Numbered from the stretch's first letter, positions 14,859-23,731 are shown. The stretch: 64,000 nt of DNA from Actinoplanes auranticolor (GCF_018332655.1 NZ_BOQL01000066.1:124001-188000); one strand, 5' to 3'. Notes: generated by a model not told the origin, from the letters alone. Numbers and translations are program-made.

Positions 14859-16745
14859 ATGCTGCGGATGAGTATCTCCGGACTGGCCGAGCGCTGGCAG
14901 CTGTTCGTCGGCGCCACCCTGTCGGTGTGCCTGGGCGTCGCGCTGGTGCAGTCCTCGCTGCTGCTGCTGATCTCGGCGGCGACCCTGGACCCGCCGGCCG
15001 GCCTGTCCCCGGCCGAGCGGCTGCGTTTCAGCGACAGCGCCGAGGCGTCGGTGGCGCTGCTCGGCGTGACGCTGGGCTTCTCGGCGTTCCTGGCCGTGTT
15101 CATCATCAGTTCCACGTTCGCCTTCACCGTGGCCCAACGCCGGCGCGACCTGGCGCTGCTGCGGCTGGTCGGCGGCGGTCGCCGGCACGTGCGCCGGCTG
15201 CTGATGGGCGAGGCGCTGCTGCTCGGGCTGATCGGGACCGTCACCGGCGTACCGGCCGGGCTGGCGGTGATGGCCCTGCAGACCCGGCTGCTGGTCGGCT
15301 TCGGCTTCGTGCCGGGCGGGTTCACCGGGCAGTGGCGCGACTGGATCCTCGGCGCCTCCGCCGGGGTCGGCCTGGGCCTGGCGCTGGCCGGGGTGCTGGT
15401 CGCCGCCCGGCGGGCCGCCCGGGTCCGCCCGCTGGACGCGCTGCGCGATCCCGACGCGGGCCGGGTGATGACCGCCGGGCGCTGGCTCACCGGGCTGTTC
15501 TTCGCCGCCGGGGCGGTGGCCCTGATCATCCTGGCCCCGGTGGGCGGGCCGGCCGGCGGTCAGGCCCTGACGATGAACGTGTCGCTGTGCGCGGCGGTCG
15601 CCCTGTCGCTGCTGGCGCCGGTGCTGGTCCCCGGGGTCGCCCGGCTGATCCCGGCCGCTGGGGTGACCGGCATGCTGGCCCGGGCCAACCTGCGCGACGA
15701 GGTCCGCCGTAGCGCGGCCACCGCGGCCCCGCTCATCGTGCTGATCGGCGTCGTCTTCGGGCAGGTCGGGGCGTCCGCCTCGTTCGCCGCCGCCGGCGTG
15801 GCCGAGCAACGCCGCGGCACGGCCGCCGACCTGGTCGTCGAGACCACCGGACCGGGTTTCCCGGCCGTGGCCGGAGTAGCGTCCTTCTCGTCGGAGACCG
15901 AGACCCCGCTCCGCATCACCACGGGCCGGGGCGACACGGCGGACACCCTGATCCAATCCGCCCTGGTCGTCGAGCCGGCGGCCTTCGCACGGGCCCACCC
16001 CGGCAGCGGCTACCTGCAGGCGCTGCGGGGCAACGCCGTGGCGGGCGGCCCGGGCCGGGAGGGCTTCTCCCGGGGCGACACCGTGACGGCCCACTTCGCC
16101 GGCACCGACCACTCGCTGCCGGTCGTCGCCGAGGTGCCGACCACCATCGGCGGCGGCGCGGCCCTGCTCGTACCGGCCGGTCTGCTCCCGGCGGACCAGC
16201 TCGCCGGCGCACCGACCCGGACGTTCGTCACGCTCGCCCCCGGTGCCGACCCCGCCCGGGTCACCGCGGAACTGTCCACCGTGGGCACCGTGACCGGCGT
16301 GGACGACTGGCTCCGGGCCGACGCCGAGGCCCGGACCAGCACGAGCGACGACATCATGCTGATCGTGCTCGGCCTCGGCGGCCTGTACGCCCTGATCGGC
16401 GTGGTCAACGCGGTCGTGATCGCCGCGGCCGCCCGGGGCCGGGAGTTCGCCGCGGCCCGCGCGACCGGCCTGACCCGGCTCCAGGTGCTGCGCGCGGCCC
16501 TGCTGGAGTCGTCGGCGGTCACCATGATCGGCGTCTTCCTGGGCGCGCTGGCCGCGGCCGGCACCTACGTCGCGGTGCTGGCCACGACCTCGGCCGTGAC
16601 GGGCACCGCGACCCTGGACCTGCCCTGGACGCTGATGGCGGTGCTCGCGGTGGTGGCGTTCGTGGTCACCGGCCTGACCAGCCTGCTGACCTCCTGGTCG
16701 GCGACCCGGGTCGCGCCGGTCTCCCTGCTGGGCGCCTGGGAGTAG
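14859..16745 (+). CDS. FtsX-like ABC transporter permease
   Basis: This 628-residue membrane protein has an N-terminal helix followed by two FtsX domains. The first begins near SVALLGVTLGFSAFLAVFIISSTFAFTVAQRRRDLALLRLVGG, the cytoplasmic QRRRDLALLR coupling segment. The second ends with GLYALIGVVNAVVIAAAARGREFAAARATGLTRLQVLRAALLES. Between them is an extracytoplasmic MacB-PCD-like region (about residues 300-490). With its ATPase it forms an export or mechanotransmission system, often for antimicrobial peptide resistance or lipoprotein handling in actinobacteria. The substrate is not evident. Confidence 0.87.
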   Translation: MLRMSISGLAERWQLFVGATLSVCLGVALVQSSLLLLISAATLDPPAGLSPAERLRFSDSAEASVALLGVTLGFSAFLAVFIISSTFAFTVAQRRRDLALLRLVGGGRRHVRRLLMGEALLLGLIGTVTGVPAGLAVMALQTRLLVGFGFVPGGFTGQWRDWILGASAGVGLGLALAGVLVAARRAARVRPLDALRDPDAGRVMTAGRWLTGLFFAAGAVALIILAPVGGPAGGQALTMNVSLCAAVALSLLAPVLVPGVARLIPAAGVTGMLARANLRDEVRRSAATAAPLIVLIGVVFGQVGASASFAAAGVAEQRRGTAADLVVETTGPGFPAVAGVASFSSETETPLRITTGRGDTADTLIQSALVVEPAAFARAHPGSGYLQALRGNAVAGGPGREGFSRGDTVTAHFAGTDHSLPVVAEVPTTIGGGAALLVPAGLLPADQLAGAPTRTFVTLAPGADPARVTAELSTVGTVTGVDDWLRADAEARTSTSDDIMLIVLGLGGLYALIGVVNAVVIAAAARGREFAAARATGLTRLQVLRAALLESSAVTMIGVFLGALAAAGTYVAVLATTSAVTGTATLDLPWTLMAVLAVVAFVVTGLTSLLTSWSATRVAPVSLLGAWE

Positions 16746-16748
16746 GGA

Positions 16749-17132
16749 TCAGCGCCGGCCGGCCACGCAGAAGCGGTTGCCCTCCGGGTCGGCGAGCACC
16801 ACGTACGGCGGCGCGCCCGGCTCCAGCTGCTCCGGGTAGTACGGCCAGTCCACGCGCTGGGCACCGAGGGCGAGGAGCCGGGCGACCTCCTCGTCGAGGG
16901 AGCGGTCACCGGCGTCGAGGTCGAAGTGGATCCGCGGCTGTTCCTGCACCGGGGTCTCGCTCGCGTCCATCGCGATCGCCGCGCCCGGGACGCCCACCGG
17001 CGGCTCGATGACGATCCAGTCGTCACCCGGGTAGCGCGGCGGGCGCCGGACGTAGCCGAGGGCCGCGCTCCAGAAGGCGCCGGCCCGCTCGCAGTCCTGC
17101 ACGCCCAGGGAGATCTGCGCGAACACCGCCAT
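16749..17132 (-). CDS. VOC-family (glyoxalase-like) protein
   Basis: This 127-residue protein has paired beta-alpha-beta-beta-beta modules. The first is FAQISLGVQDCERAGAFWSAALGYVRRPP and the second RIHFDLDAGDRSLDEEVARLLALGAQ, ending PYVVLADPEGNRFCVAG. The DPEGNxFCV ending is typical of actinobacterial VOC proteins annotated as glyoxalase-like. Its start codon overlaps the stop of the universal stress gene (TGATG), so both are translated from one message. The ligand is unknown. Confidence 0.8.
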   Translation of the reverse strand: MAVFAQISLGVQDCERAGAFWSAALGYVRRPPRYPGDDWIVIEPPVGVPGAAIAMDASETPVQEQPRIHFDLDAGDRSLDEEVARLLALGAQRVDWPYYPEQLEPGAPPYVVLADPEGNRFCVAGRR

Positions 17133-17539
17133 CAGGGGTGGGTCACCACGAGGACCGGGCGGGACGCTTTCTCGATCAGCTGCAGGGGGACGCTGCCGAG
17201 GAGTCGTTCCGCCAGCGCCGGCCGGGAGCTGGCCCCGACCACGATCACGTCGGCCTCCTGCTGGGCCGCGAACTCGATGATGCGTTCCAGCGGGCGGCCG
17301 GGCAGCACCGCCCCCTGCGCCTCGACCCCCACGTCGGCCAGCCGCCGGATCGCCGTGTCGACCGCCTCCCGCGCGCCCTGGACGAAGACGCTGCGCGGCG
17401 CCGGGGAGAACCGCTCCAGCTCCACCTCGTCGACCGCGACCACGGTGACCGTGGCGCCGGTCTGTTTGGCCAGCCGGGCCACCGCGTCGGTGATCCAGGG
17501 CTGGTCGGCGTCGGGCTTGGCAGCCAGCACGATGTGCAT
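17132..17539 (-). CDS. Universal stress protein (UspA family)
   Basis: This is a 135-residue single Usp domain. MHIVLAAKPDADQPW is the first strand. VIVVGASSRPALAERLLGSVPLQLI carries the ATP-binding G-x2-G-x9-G-(S/T) like motif in modified form (GASSRP, then GSVP), and PVLVVTHP closes the fold. The first glycine pair is imperfect, so nucleotide binding is uncertain. It is the promoter-proximal gene of a two-gene unit with the VOC protein and diverges from an amino-acid permease. Confidence 0.82.
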   Translation of the reverse strand: MHIVLAAKPDADQPWITDAVARLAKQTGATVTVVAVDEVELERFSPAPRSVFVQGAREAVDTAIRRLADVGVEAQGAVLPGRPLERIIEFAAQQEADVIVVGASSRPALAERLLGSVPLQLIEKASRPVLVVTHP

Positions 17540-17674
17540 GTCGTCCTCCGGCAGATGGGATCACGTGGGTCGATCCTCACCCGTGCGCCGCGCCGGAACA
17601 AGCCTCAGCGGCGGCGCGTTGGCCGCTGATCCCTTACCGTGAGGCCAGGCATGTCGATGTGGAGGTACGCGGCT

Positions 17675-19075
17675 ATGGCGGACGCGGGAACACGGGACAG
17701 CACCGAAGCACGCGAACAACCCTCTCTCAACCGGGTCATCGGCCCCGGGCTCCTGCTGCTCTTCGTCGTCGGGGACATCCTCGGCACCGGGGTCTACGCC
17801 CTCACCGGCAAGGTCGCGGGCGAGGTCGGCGGGGCGGTCTGGCTGCCGTTCCTCATCGCCTTCGTGGTGGCGCTGCTGACCGCGTTCAGCTATCTGGAGC
17901 TGGTGACCAAGTATCCGCGGGCAGCCGGCGCGGCGCTGTACACCCACAAGGCCTTCGGCATCCACTTCTTCACCTTCATGGTCACCTTCGCGGTGATGTG
18001 CTCGGGCCTGACCTCGGCGTCCAGCGCGTCGAAGGCGTTCGCCGGCAACTTCGCCGAGGCGTTCGGCCTGTCCCTCGGCGAGGGCCTGGGACTGACCGCG
18101 GTGGCAGTCGGCTTCATGACCCTGATCGCGCTGGTCAACTTCCGCGGCGTCGGCGAGAGCGTCAAGGCCAACGTGGTGCTGACCTGTGTCGAGCTGACCG
18201 GCCTGCTGATCGTCATCGCCATCGGCGCCTGGGCACTGGGCGGCGGCAACGGTGACCTGTCACGCCTGGTGGAGTTCGACTCGCCGCCCGGCGAGCACGC
18301 GTTCTTCTCGGTCACCGCGGCCACCGCGCTGGCGTTCTTCGCCATGGTCGGCTTCGAGGACTCGGTCAACATGGCCGAGGAGACCAAGGACCCGGTACGG
18401 ATCTTCCCCAAGGTGATGCTGACCGGCCTGTGCATCACCGGCGTGATCTACGTCCTGGTGGCCATCTCCGCCGTGGCGCTGGTCTCCCCGGCCGACCTCA
18501 ACGAGGGCGACGCGCCGCTGCTCAAGGTGGTGGCGGCCGGGGCGCCGGCGTTCCCGCTGACCGTCTTCGCCTTCATCACGATGTTCGCGGTGGCCAACTC
18601 GGCACTGATCAACATGCTGATGGCCAGCCGGCTGCTCTACGGCATGGCCAACGAGCGGGTGCTGCCCAAGGTGCTCGGCACGGTGCACCGCACCCGGCGT
18701 ACGCCGTGGGTCGGCATCGTCTTCACCACGCTGATCGCCTTCGGACTGATCTGGTTCGCCGACCTGACCGCCCTCGGCGGCACCACCGCGCTGCTGCTGC
18801 TCTGCGTCTTCACCGTGGTGAACGTCGCGGTGCTGGTGCTGCGCCGCGACACGGTGGAGCACAAGCACTTCAAGGCGCCGACGGTCATCCCGATCATCGG
18901 GGCGATCAGCTGTGCCTACCTGGCCAGCCCGCTCTCCGGCCGGGCGGCCGCCGACTACCGGGTGGCCGGGGTACTGCTGATCATCGGCGTCGTGCTCTGG
19001 GCCATCACCTACGCGACCAACCGGTTCATCCTGCACCAGGACACCACCATCGACCCGGCCAAGCTGGACAAGTGA
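17675..19075 (+). CDS. APC-superfamily amino-acid permease
   Basis: This 466-residue transporter has about 12 membrane helices. Helix 1 carries the interrupted GDILGTGVYALTGKVAG motif that binds the amino-acid backbone. FVVALLTAFSYLELVTKYPRAAGAALYTHKAFG and AFFAMVGFEDSVNMAEETKDPVRIFP are the classic APC helix 2-3 and helix 6 regions. ATG 17675 is chosen because GGAGG sits nine bases before it; earlier GTG/ATG codons lack a site. It stands alone, divergent from the Usp gene. A TnpB remnant abuts its 3' end only about 15 bases after the stop. Confidence 0.87.
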   Translation: MADAGTRDSTEAREQPSLNRVIGPGLLLLFVVGDILGTGVYALTGKVAGEVGGAVWLPFLIAFVVALLTAFSYLELVTKYPRAAGAALYTHKAFGIHFFTFMVTFAVMCSGLTSASSASKAFAGNFAEAFGLSLGEGLGLTAVAVGFMTLIALVNFRGVGESVKANVVLTCVELTGLLIVIAIGAWALGGGNGDLSRLVEFDSPPGEHAFFSVTAATALAFFAMVGFEDSVNMAEETKDPVRIFPKVMLTGLCITGVIYVLVAISAVALVSPADLNEGDAPLLKVVAAGAPAFPLTVFAFITMFAVANSALINMLMASRLLYGMANERVLPKVLGTVHRTRRTPWVGIVFTTLIAFGLIWFADLTALGGTTALLLLCVFTVVNVAVLVLRRDTVEHKHFKAPTVIPIIGAISCAYLASPLSGRAAADYRVAGVLLIIGVVLWAITYATNRFILHQDTTIDPAKLDK

Positions 19076-19079
19076 CATC

Positions 19080-19349
19080 CTCTCCGCCCTAGTGTGCGGA
19101 AATCCCTCCACGCTGCGCGTGGAACCCGCGGCGTCCGGGTGGGTCACCGCTTCGCTGCGCGGTGCCGGGACGAGTCCCGGTCTCATCTGCGCTCCACGGT
19201 CGTTGAAGTCCGCCTGTCCGGCGGCCTCGATGTTCCTGGCGGCGTTGATGTCACGGTCGTGGTGACTGCCGCAGGGGCAGTCCCACTCCCGGATGGTCAA
19301 GGCCATCTTGTCGTTGCTCCGGCCGCAGGGCGTACGTTCGCCGGGGTGG
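19080..19349 (-). pseudogene. C-terminal remnant of an IS605-type TnpB
   Basis: About 85 codons survive, matching the end of the RNA-guided nuclease TnpB. The zinc-ribbon region is ERTPCGRSNDKMALTIREWDCPCGS, followed by HDRDINAARNIEAAG with the last RuvC Asp, then a tail ending VTHPDAAGSTRSVEGF. The first zinc knuckle has lost one Cys (TPCG instead of TCxxCG). No start, no N-terminal two-thirds and no normal stop remain. TnpA is absent. It lies directly behind the amino-acid permease and opens a small accessory patch. Confidence 0.75.
19108..19180 (-). ncRNA. Possible omega-RNA (reRNA) scaffold remnant
   Basis: Three compact hairpins lie in the 3' end of the tnpB remnant: CCACGC-TGC-GCGTGG (19108-19122), ACCGC...GCGGT (19146-19163) and CCGGGAC-GA-GTCCCGG (19165-19180). 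In IS605 elements the guide RNA scaffold overlaps the 3' end of tnpB and extends beyond it, and this spacing fits that layout. Function is doubtful because the nuclease is gone. Confidence 0.4.
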
Positions 19350-19377
19350 ACCGGTTGACGGTGTAGTCCGCCGAGCG

Positions 19378-20157
19378 TCACTCGTCGTTTTCCGACGGAC
19401 CTGATTGGGGCTCCACGGAAGATGTCAGAGTCAAGAGTCCAGACGCCGCTTGGAGAAGGGCTCGCGAACGCGAGTTGATGTGTCGGTCCCGTGCCCGGAG
19501 GGCGGCGGTGATGTCAGACGTGCGGCCGCGTTGCCGCAGGACCGGCATGAGCGCGCGCAGCGGTGGGATGCGATAGCCGGCAAGGCGTAACTGGTGCACG
19601 ATCCGCGCGTCCCGGACATCGGCGGGGGTGTAGATGCGTGCACGTCCGCGAACTGCTCGAGCGGGGGTGAGCAGGCCTTGCCGGTCCCAGTACCGCAGCG
19701 TCGAGGTGGGCACTGCTAGGGCGGCTGCAAGTTCGGAGATGGTCATGGCGTCGTTGGGCCGGACGTCGTCAATGGGTTCGGCGGTGATCGCGACGACAGC
19801 ATCTCTGGCTAGCTCGACGTCCCGCCGCTCGGTGTGCAGGCGGGCATGCGCCTTGTCGACGATCGCCAGGACGTCATTTTCCGTGCCGGCGCGTGCGACG
19901 CGGATGAGCTTCTTCGCCTCGGCAGGCCCGACGCCCGCGGCGAGGACGACGTAGGTCGCTGCCGCTAGCGCATGCATCTCGGTCCACGCGCGATAACCCG
20001 ATGGAGTACGCGTCGGCGATTCCAATACCCCGTCACGTTCGAGGTTGCGCACCTGCTGGACGGAGCAGCCAGCACGTCGGGCCACGTCGGCGGTTCGCAA
20101 CGGGCGGTGGAGAGTTACCGTGGTCATCGCCGAGGCCCCCCGATCGAAAGTCTCCAC
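19378..20157 (-). CDS. Tandem double-MerR-domain transcriptional regulator (TioE-like)
   Basis: This 259-residue protein contains two MerR winged-helix DNA-binding domains. The first (about residues 20-60) is LRTADVARRAGCSVQQVRNLERDGVLESPTRT and SGYRAW. The second (about 150-215) is MTISELAAALAVPTSTLRYWDRQGLLTPAR and ARIYTPADVRDARIVHQLRLAGY. Ordinary MerR proteins have one such domain and dimerise. Here the domains are separated by an 85-residue helical linker. The upstream ATG is used; a second at 20127, preceded by a G-rich run, is also plausible. It diverges from a DUF6194 gene. Confidence 0.75.
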   Translation of the reverse strand: METFDRGASAMTTVTLHRPLRTADVARRAGCSVQQVRNLERDGVLESPTRTPSGYRAWTEMHALAAATYVVLAAGVGPAEAKKLIRVARAGTENDVLAIVDKAHARLHTERRDVELARDAVVAITAEPIDDVRPNDAMTISELAAALAVPTSTLRYWDRQGLLTPARAVRGRARIYTPADVRDARIVHQLRLAGYRIPPLRALMPVLRQRGRTSDITAALRARDRHINSRSRALLQAASGLLTLTSSVEPQSGPSENDE

Positions 20158-20184
20158 AAGCAGTTCAATGTGACGCTAGAACAC

Positions 20185-20658
20185 ATGGACATGGACGACA
20201 TCATCAATCACGCGAAGACACTGGACGCCGTACTCATCCTGCAACCACAACCCGGCGACACGTCGCCCGAAGTCAGCTGGGGCGACGCGTTCATCTACTA
20301 CGCGCCCGACGGTGTAATCCCGGCAACACAACCCTTCGCCACGATCGTGACAAAGGACTACCCCGACGAGCCTCCTTCTGGCCTGGACCAGCCAGGCACC
20401 TTCCGGCTCAACATCGCCGCGCCCAAGGCGGACTTCGCGCGAGTCATCGGCTCATCGCCTCGAGATGCCATGAACGCCAACCACGACGCCCACCTCCGCG
20501 ACACCTGGTTCCCCCATCCGGTCTACGGCAGGGCGGGCTGGCTGTCCGTCGTCAACCCCGACACAACGCTCCCGGAGGCGCTGAGCCTGCTCGGCGCCGC
20601 TCACAAGGCTGCCCGCGACCGGCATCAGCGACGACCCACGAATAACAACGCCGGCTAG
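20185..20658 (+). CDS. DUF6194-family protein
   Basis: This 157-residue protein of unknown function has a conserved opening MDDIINHAKTLDAVLIL and PGDTSPEVSWGDAFIYYAPDG, then QPFATIVTKDYPDEPPSGLDQPG, FRLNIAAPKADFARVIG and the closing HPVYGRAGWLSVVNPD. These are the hallmarks of a widespread actinobacterial family often found beside regulators. No catalytic motif is recognisable. It diverges from the double-MerR gene, with the start only 27 bases from that gene's first ATG, so the regulator may control it. Confidence 0.75.
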   Translation: MDMDDIINHAKTLDAVLILQPQPGDTSPEVSWGDAFIYYAPDGVIPATQPFATIVTKDYPDEPPSGLDQPGTFRLNIAAPKADFARVIGSSPRDAMNANHDAHLRDTWFPHPVYGRAGWLSVVNPDTTLPEALSLLGAAHKAARDRHQRRPTNNNAG

Positions 20659-20731
20659 CGCAGCTCAAGACTGGCCCGAAGCGGCACCCCCAGTCGCGGG
20701 TGTGCTTGCCACAAGATCCGTATCTGCCAAT

Positions 20732-21703
20732 ATGCGTACCGTGGATTACTACGAGAGCTTCCATCGCGCGGCGATCGAAGAGGGTTTCCCCGAGGACGAG
20801 ACGGCGAAGTTCGCCGAGCTTCTCCGCTTCGCCATCTGGGCGAACGAGCGGCACAACGGCGAGATCGTGGCGCATCCCCGGGGCCTGCCGCCCGGGCAGT
20901 CCGCCGACCTTCTCGTCGGTCGGGGCGGCGGGCTGCCCCATCTCCCGGCGGGCATGCCATGGCCTACTGACTCGGAGGATTACCCGCTGCCGTTCGTCGC
21001 GTCCTTCGACTGTGCCGCGCTTCCGGGGGTCGACAGTCTGCCGTTGCCGCCGGACGGCTCGCTTCTCGTCTTCCTGCATCACGAGGACGCCTACGACACC
21101 TTCGATCATGACAAGGAGCAGCAGTACGCGCGCATCGTCTACGTTCCGGTCGGCACGGACACCGTGGTGCAGGCCCCGGAGAACCATTTGCCTTACCTGT
21201 TCGTCTCGGGTCGTGATTTCATCGGCCCGGAGCAGGACCTCTTCGCCGTCGTCCATGCCGACCTCCCGGAGTGGCTGGACTCCGAGGAGGAGGACCTGTC
21301 GTCATTCCAGAAACGGCTGGCACGCGACCTGCCACACCGCCGCGAACTCTGCGCCCTGGTCGACCGGCTGTGGCCGGCGGGGAACTCCGCCACCTTCCAG
21401 TTCGGCGGCTACTCGTGGAACACCGGCGGCATTTCCCGAGGCCATCTGTACGACGACCCCGAGCTGACGATCGCGGAGGAGAACTTCCGGGCTCGGCCGA
21501 AGGCCGGTGACCCGGTCGCCGATCGGGAGCAGGAGAACGTTCTGGTGGAGGAGGAGTTGCAACGGGTCCGGCAGGAGTGGATCCCACTCGTACAATTCGA
21601 TCCCGGTGACGAGGTCTACTTCGGCCGTTTCCTGATCCGCGTCGATGACCTCACCGCCCGCAGATTCGACCGAGCCACCTCCTGGACCGCATTCACCGAA
21701 TAA
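20732..21703 (+). CDS. DUF1963/YwqG-like protein
   Basis: This 323-residue soluble protein has LVGRGGGLPHLPAGMPWPTD, LPFVASFDCAALPG, LLVFLHHEDAYDTF and, late, WIPLVQFDPGDEVYFGRFLIRVDDLTARRFD. These fit the YwqG/DUF1963 family (G-G-x-P-x-L-P-x-G-x-x-W-P and LxQFD blocks). The function of the family is unknown. The ATG before RTVDYYESF is preferred to one ten codons earlier. It belongs to a patch of accessory genes with the TnpB remnant and the double-MerR regulator. Confidence 0.7.
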   Translation: MRTVDYYESFHRAAIEEGFPEDETAKFAELLRFAIWANERHNGEIVAHPRGLPPGQSADLLVGRGGGLPHLPAGMPWPTDSEDYPLPFVASFDCAALPGVDSLPLPPDGSLLVFLHHEDAYDTFDHDKEQQYARIVYVPVGTDTVVQAPENHLPYLFVSGRDFIGPEQDLFAVVHADLPEWLDSEEEDLSSFQKRLARDLPHRRELCALVDRLWPAGNSATFQFGGYSWNTGGISRGHLYDDPELTIAEENFRARPKAGDPVADREQENVLVEEELQRVRQEWIPLVQFDPGDEVYFGRFLIRVDDLTARRFDRATSWTAFTE

Positions 21704-22025
21704 CGACTTCCCGCATGCCGGCACGGACACCGGCTACACCCTGCGGGAGTCCACCCTCCGCCGCACACTGCCACCGGCTGGCATCACCACGCCGGCACCT
21801 GTACGCCGCGGTCGAATTGACCGGGATCGCGCCGGTGCCGCGCACCGGCGAACGGTAGATCATCGCGAAGTCTCGGACACCCGACGTGCTGAACTGCCGA
21901 GGGAGTGCACGGATCATGCCAACCCAGTTACTGCTGAAGGCACTGCTCGGGCCTGGCGGCCCTCCCAGCGCAGACCCTCACCCCGGCCTGAAGACCGGAG
22001 CACTGGCCCGCATGCCAGTAGCGGG
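21704..22025. other. 322-base intergenic region with one strong hairpin
   Basis: No convincing gene is present. The plus-strand frame ending HLYAAVELTGIAPVPRTGER before TAG at about 21858 has coding-like third positions and could be the tail of a lost gene, but I cannot place it in a family. The hairpin at 21831-21849 is described separately. The right part is downstream of the convergent aldolase gene and shows nothing specific. Confidence 0.4.
21831..21849. terminator. Hairpin between convergent genes
   Basis: GCCGGTGC-CGC-GCACCGGC is a perfect eight-base-pair stem. It lies 128 bases after the YwqG-like stop and 177 bases after the stop of the convergent aldolase. It may end transcription from one or both sides; no U-tract follows. 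Confidence 0.4.
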
Positions 22026-22790
22026 TCAGCCCAGCCGGCGTACCGGTGAGGTGCCGTACTGCCGGGCCATGGCCTCCTTGAGGCCGCCCGGCAGGGCCTT
22101 GGCCTCCCGCTCGGTGCGCAGCACGACGTGCTGCGCGGCGGCGTCGCGCTCCCAGGCGGCCAGGCACTGCTGCGGTACGAGGTTCGCCGCCGCCACAATG
22201 CCCCCGGCCGCGCCCAGCCAGCTCGCGTAGCCCAGCAGGGCGGAGGCGCCGCTGTAGACGGCCAGGTCCCCGCCGAGGCCGAGCTCGTGCCCGAGCCGCG
22301 CCGGGTCACCGCTGGAGTCCTTGATCCCGGCCAGGCCCAGGTCACCCAGGGCCTCGACCGGCACCGGCCCGCCCGCGACGCCCGGGTAGTGATAGGCCAG
22401 CACCGGCACCGCGCCGGCGGCCTCCACCACGTGCGCGAAGTAACTGCCCAGGGCCCCGCCCAGCCGCGGCGGCGCGACCAGCACGGCGTCGGCCCCGGCG
22501 TCGATCGCCGCGGTGACGCGGGCCGCGGCGGGCTGCCACCACTCCCCGGAGGCACCGGCGATCACCGGCACCCCGGGGCAGGCCGCGCGGACCGCTGCGA
22601 CCAGCTCCACCCGTTCGGCGTCGGAGACCGTGGCGGCCTCGCCGGTGCTGCCGTTGACCAGCACCGCCCGGATCCCGGCGTCCACGAGCCGGGCGGCGTG
22701 CTCGGCGGTGCCTTTCGCGTCGACCGCGGCATCGGCGTCGAACAGGGTGACCAGGGCGACGGCGGGCCCGGTCCAGAGCGGCTCAGTCAT
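22026..22790 (-). CDS. Dihydrodipicolinate synthase-family aldolase
   Basis: This 254-residue Class I aldolase TIM barrel has the carboxylate-binding VNGSTGEAATVSDAER (GTTGE-like), the catalytic Tyr in PVLAYHYPG and the Schiff-base Lys in LAGIKDSSGD. At 254 residues it is shorter than DapA (about 295). It is also not in a lysine operon, so a keto-acid or sugar-acid aldolase role is more likely than lysine synthesis. The ATG follows GGAGGGTGGAGG. Substrate specificity cannot be read from sequence. Confidence 0.8.
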   Translation of the reverse strand: MTEPLWTGPAVALVTLFDADAAVDAKGTAEHAARLVDAGIRAVLVNGSTGEAATVSDAERVELVAAVRAACPGVPVIAGASGEWWQPAAARVTAAIDAGADAVLVAPPRLGGALGSYFAHVVEAAGAVPVLAYHYPGVAGGPVPVEALGDLGLAGIKDSSGDPARLGHELGLGGDLAVYSGASALLGYASWLGAAGGIVAAANLVPQQCLAAWERDAAAQHVVLRTEREAKALPGGLKEAMARQYGTSPVRRLG

Positions 22791-22837
22791 GCCTCCACCC
22801 TCCCCGACTCGCGGCCCGGCGGCCACCCGAACTGCGC

Positions 22838-23731
22838 TCAACCCAGGTGGGACACGGCCCAGGTGCGGAAGTCCGTCATGGGCAGGCCGTATGCGTGAGT
22901 CTGCTCAGGGCGTGCCGGGCTGCCCACGACCTCGGTCCATTCGTGCATCGGCACCATCATCTCCGGCAGCCCGCGCGCCACCGCCTCGCCGGCGGTCAGC
23001 ACCGGCGCCGGGACCGGCCGCCCGAGCACCTCGGTCAGGGTGGCGGCGACCTCGGTCATCGTCAGGCGCTCGCCGGCCAGGTCCAGGTCGACGCCGTGCC
23101 AGCGCGCGGGATCGGCGAAGGCGGCCGCGGCGGCGGTGCCGATGTCGTCGACGGCCACCCAGCTCAGCTTCGTGTCCGGCCCGAAGGTGGTGACGAAGCC
23201 GTCCTGCGCCCAGTTGCCGAACATGAACGACCAGCCGATCAGGTTCTCCATGAACGTCGCGGGCTTGAGGACCGTCCAGGACGCGAACCCCGCCGCCCGG
23301 ACGGCCTCGTCGATGGCGGCCTTGCTCTCCCAGTAGTGGGTGTTCCACCGGCCCTCGTGCCAGCCCGGTGCGCTGCGGGCGAACTCCCCCGCGCCGGCCA
23401 CCGACGTGTGCACGAACTGCGGCACCCCGGCCGCCAGCGCCGCCGCGACCAGATTGCGGCCGCGCACCACCTCGGCGTCCGAGCCCAGATCGGTGACATC
23501 GGGCGTCTGGACCGAGAACACGCCGCGGACCCCGGTCGCCGCGGGCACCAGCGAGGCGGGCTGGTTGAGGTCACCCACGACCAGCTCGGCGCCGAGCGCC
23601 TCGAGCGCCTTGGCCGCGTCGGCCTGCGGATCCCGGACGAGTGCCCGGACGGCGACGCCCCCGGCGAGCAACGCCCGCGCGACAGCCCCACCCTGCTTGC
23701 CGGTGCCTCCAGTGACCAGAACCGGTGTCAT
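22838..23731 (-). CDS. NmrA-like NAD(P)-binding protein (atypical SDR)
   Basis: This 297-residue protein starts with the Rossmann glycine motif VLVTGGTGKQGGAVARALL, followed by ALVRDPQADAAKALEALGAELVVGDLNQP, the NmrA-type signature. FVHTSVAGAGEFARSAPGWHEGRWNTHYWESKAAID replaces the usual YxxxK site with YWESK. TVLKPATFMENL is also typical. Such proteins act as redox sensors or quinone/isoflavone-type reductases. It diverges from a TetR gene, a common pairing in which the repressor controls it. Confidence 0.83.
   Translation of the reverse strand: MTPVLVTGGTGKQGGAVARALLAGGVAVRALVRDPQADAAKALEALGAELVVGDLNQPASLVPAATGVRGVFSVQTPDVTDLGSDAEVVRGRNLVAAALAAGVPQFVHTSVAGAGEFARSAPGWHEGRWNTHYWESKAAIDEAVRAAGFASWTVLKPATFMENLIGWSFMFGNWAQDGFVTTFGPDTKLSWVAVDDIGTAAAAAFADPARWHGVDLDLAGERLTMTEVAATLTEVLGRPVPAPVLTAGEAVARGLPEMMVPMHEWTEVVGSPARPEQTHAYGLPMTDFRTWAVSHLG

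Noticed and set aside
19094..19366. Plus-strand 90-codon frame
   Set aside because: The opposite strand encodes the TnpB zinc ribbon and DRDINAA motif, so this frame is a shadow.
21704..22025. tRNA gene or complete small gene
   Set aside because: No cloverleaf with a T-loop consensus was found, and the candidate frame ending PRTGER has no start or family.
22026..22790. Lysine-pathway DapA
   Set aside because: It is short for DapA and lies away from lysine genes, so only the aldolase family is called.
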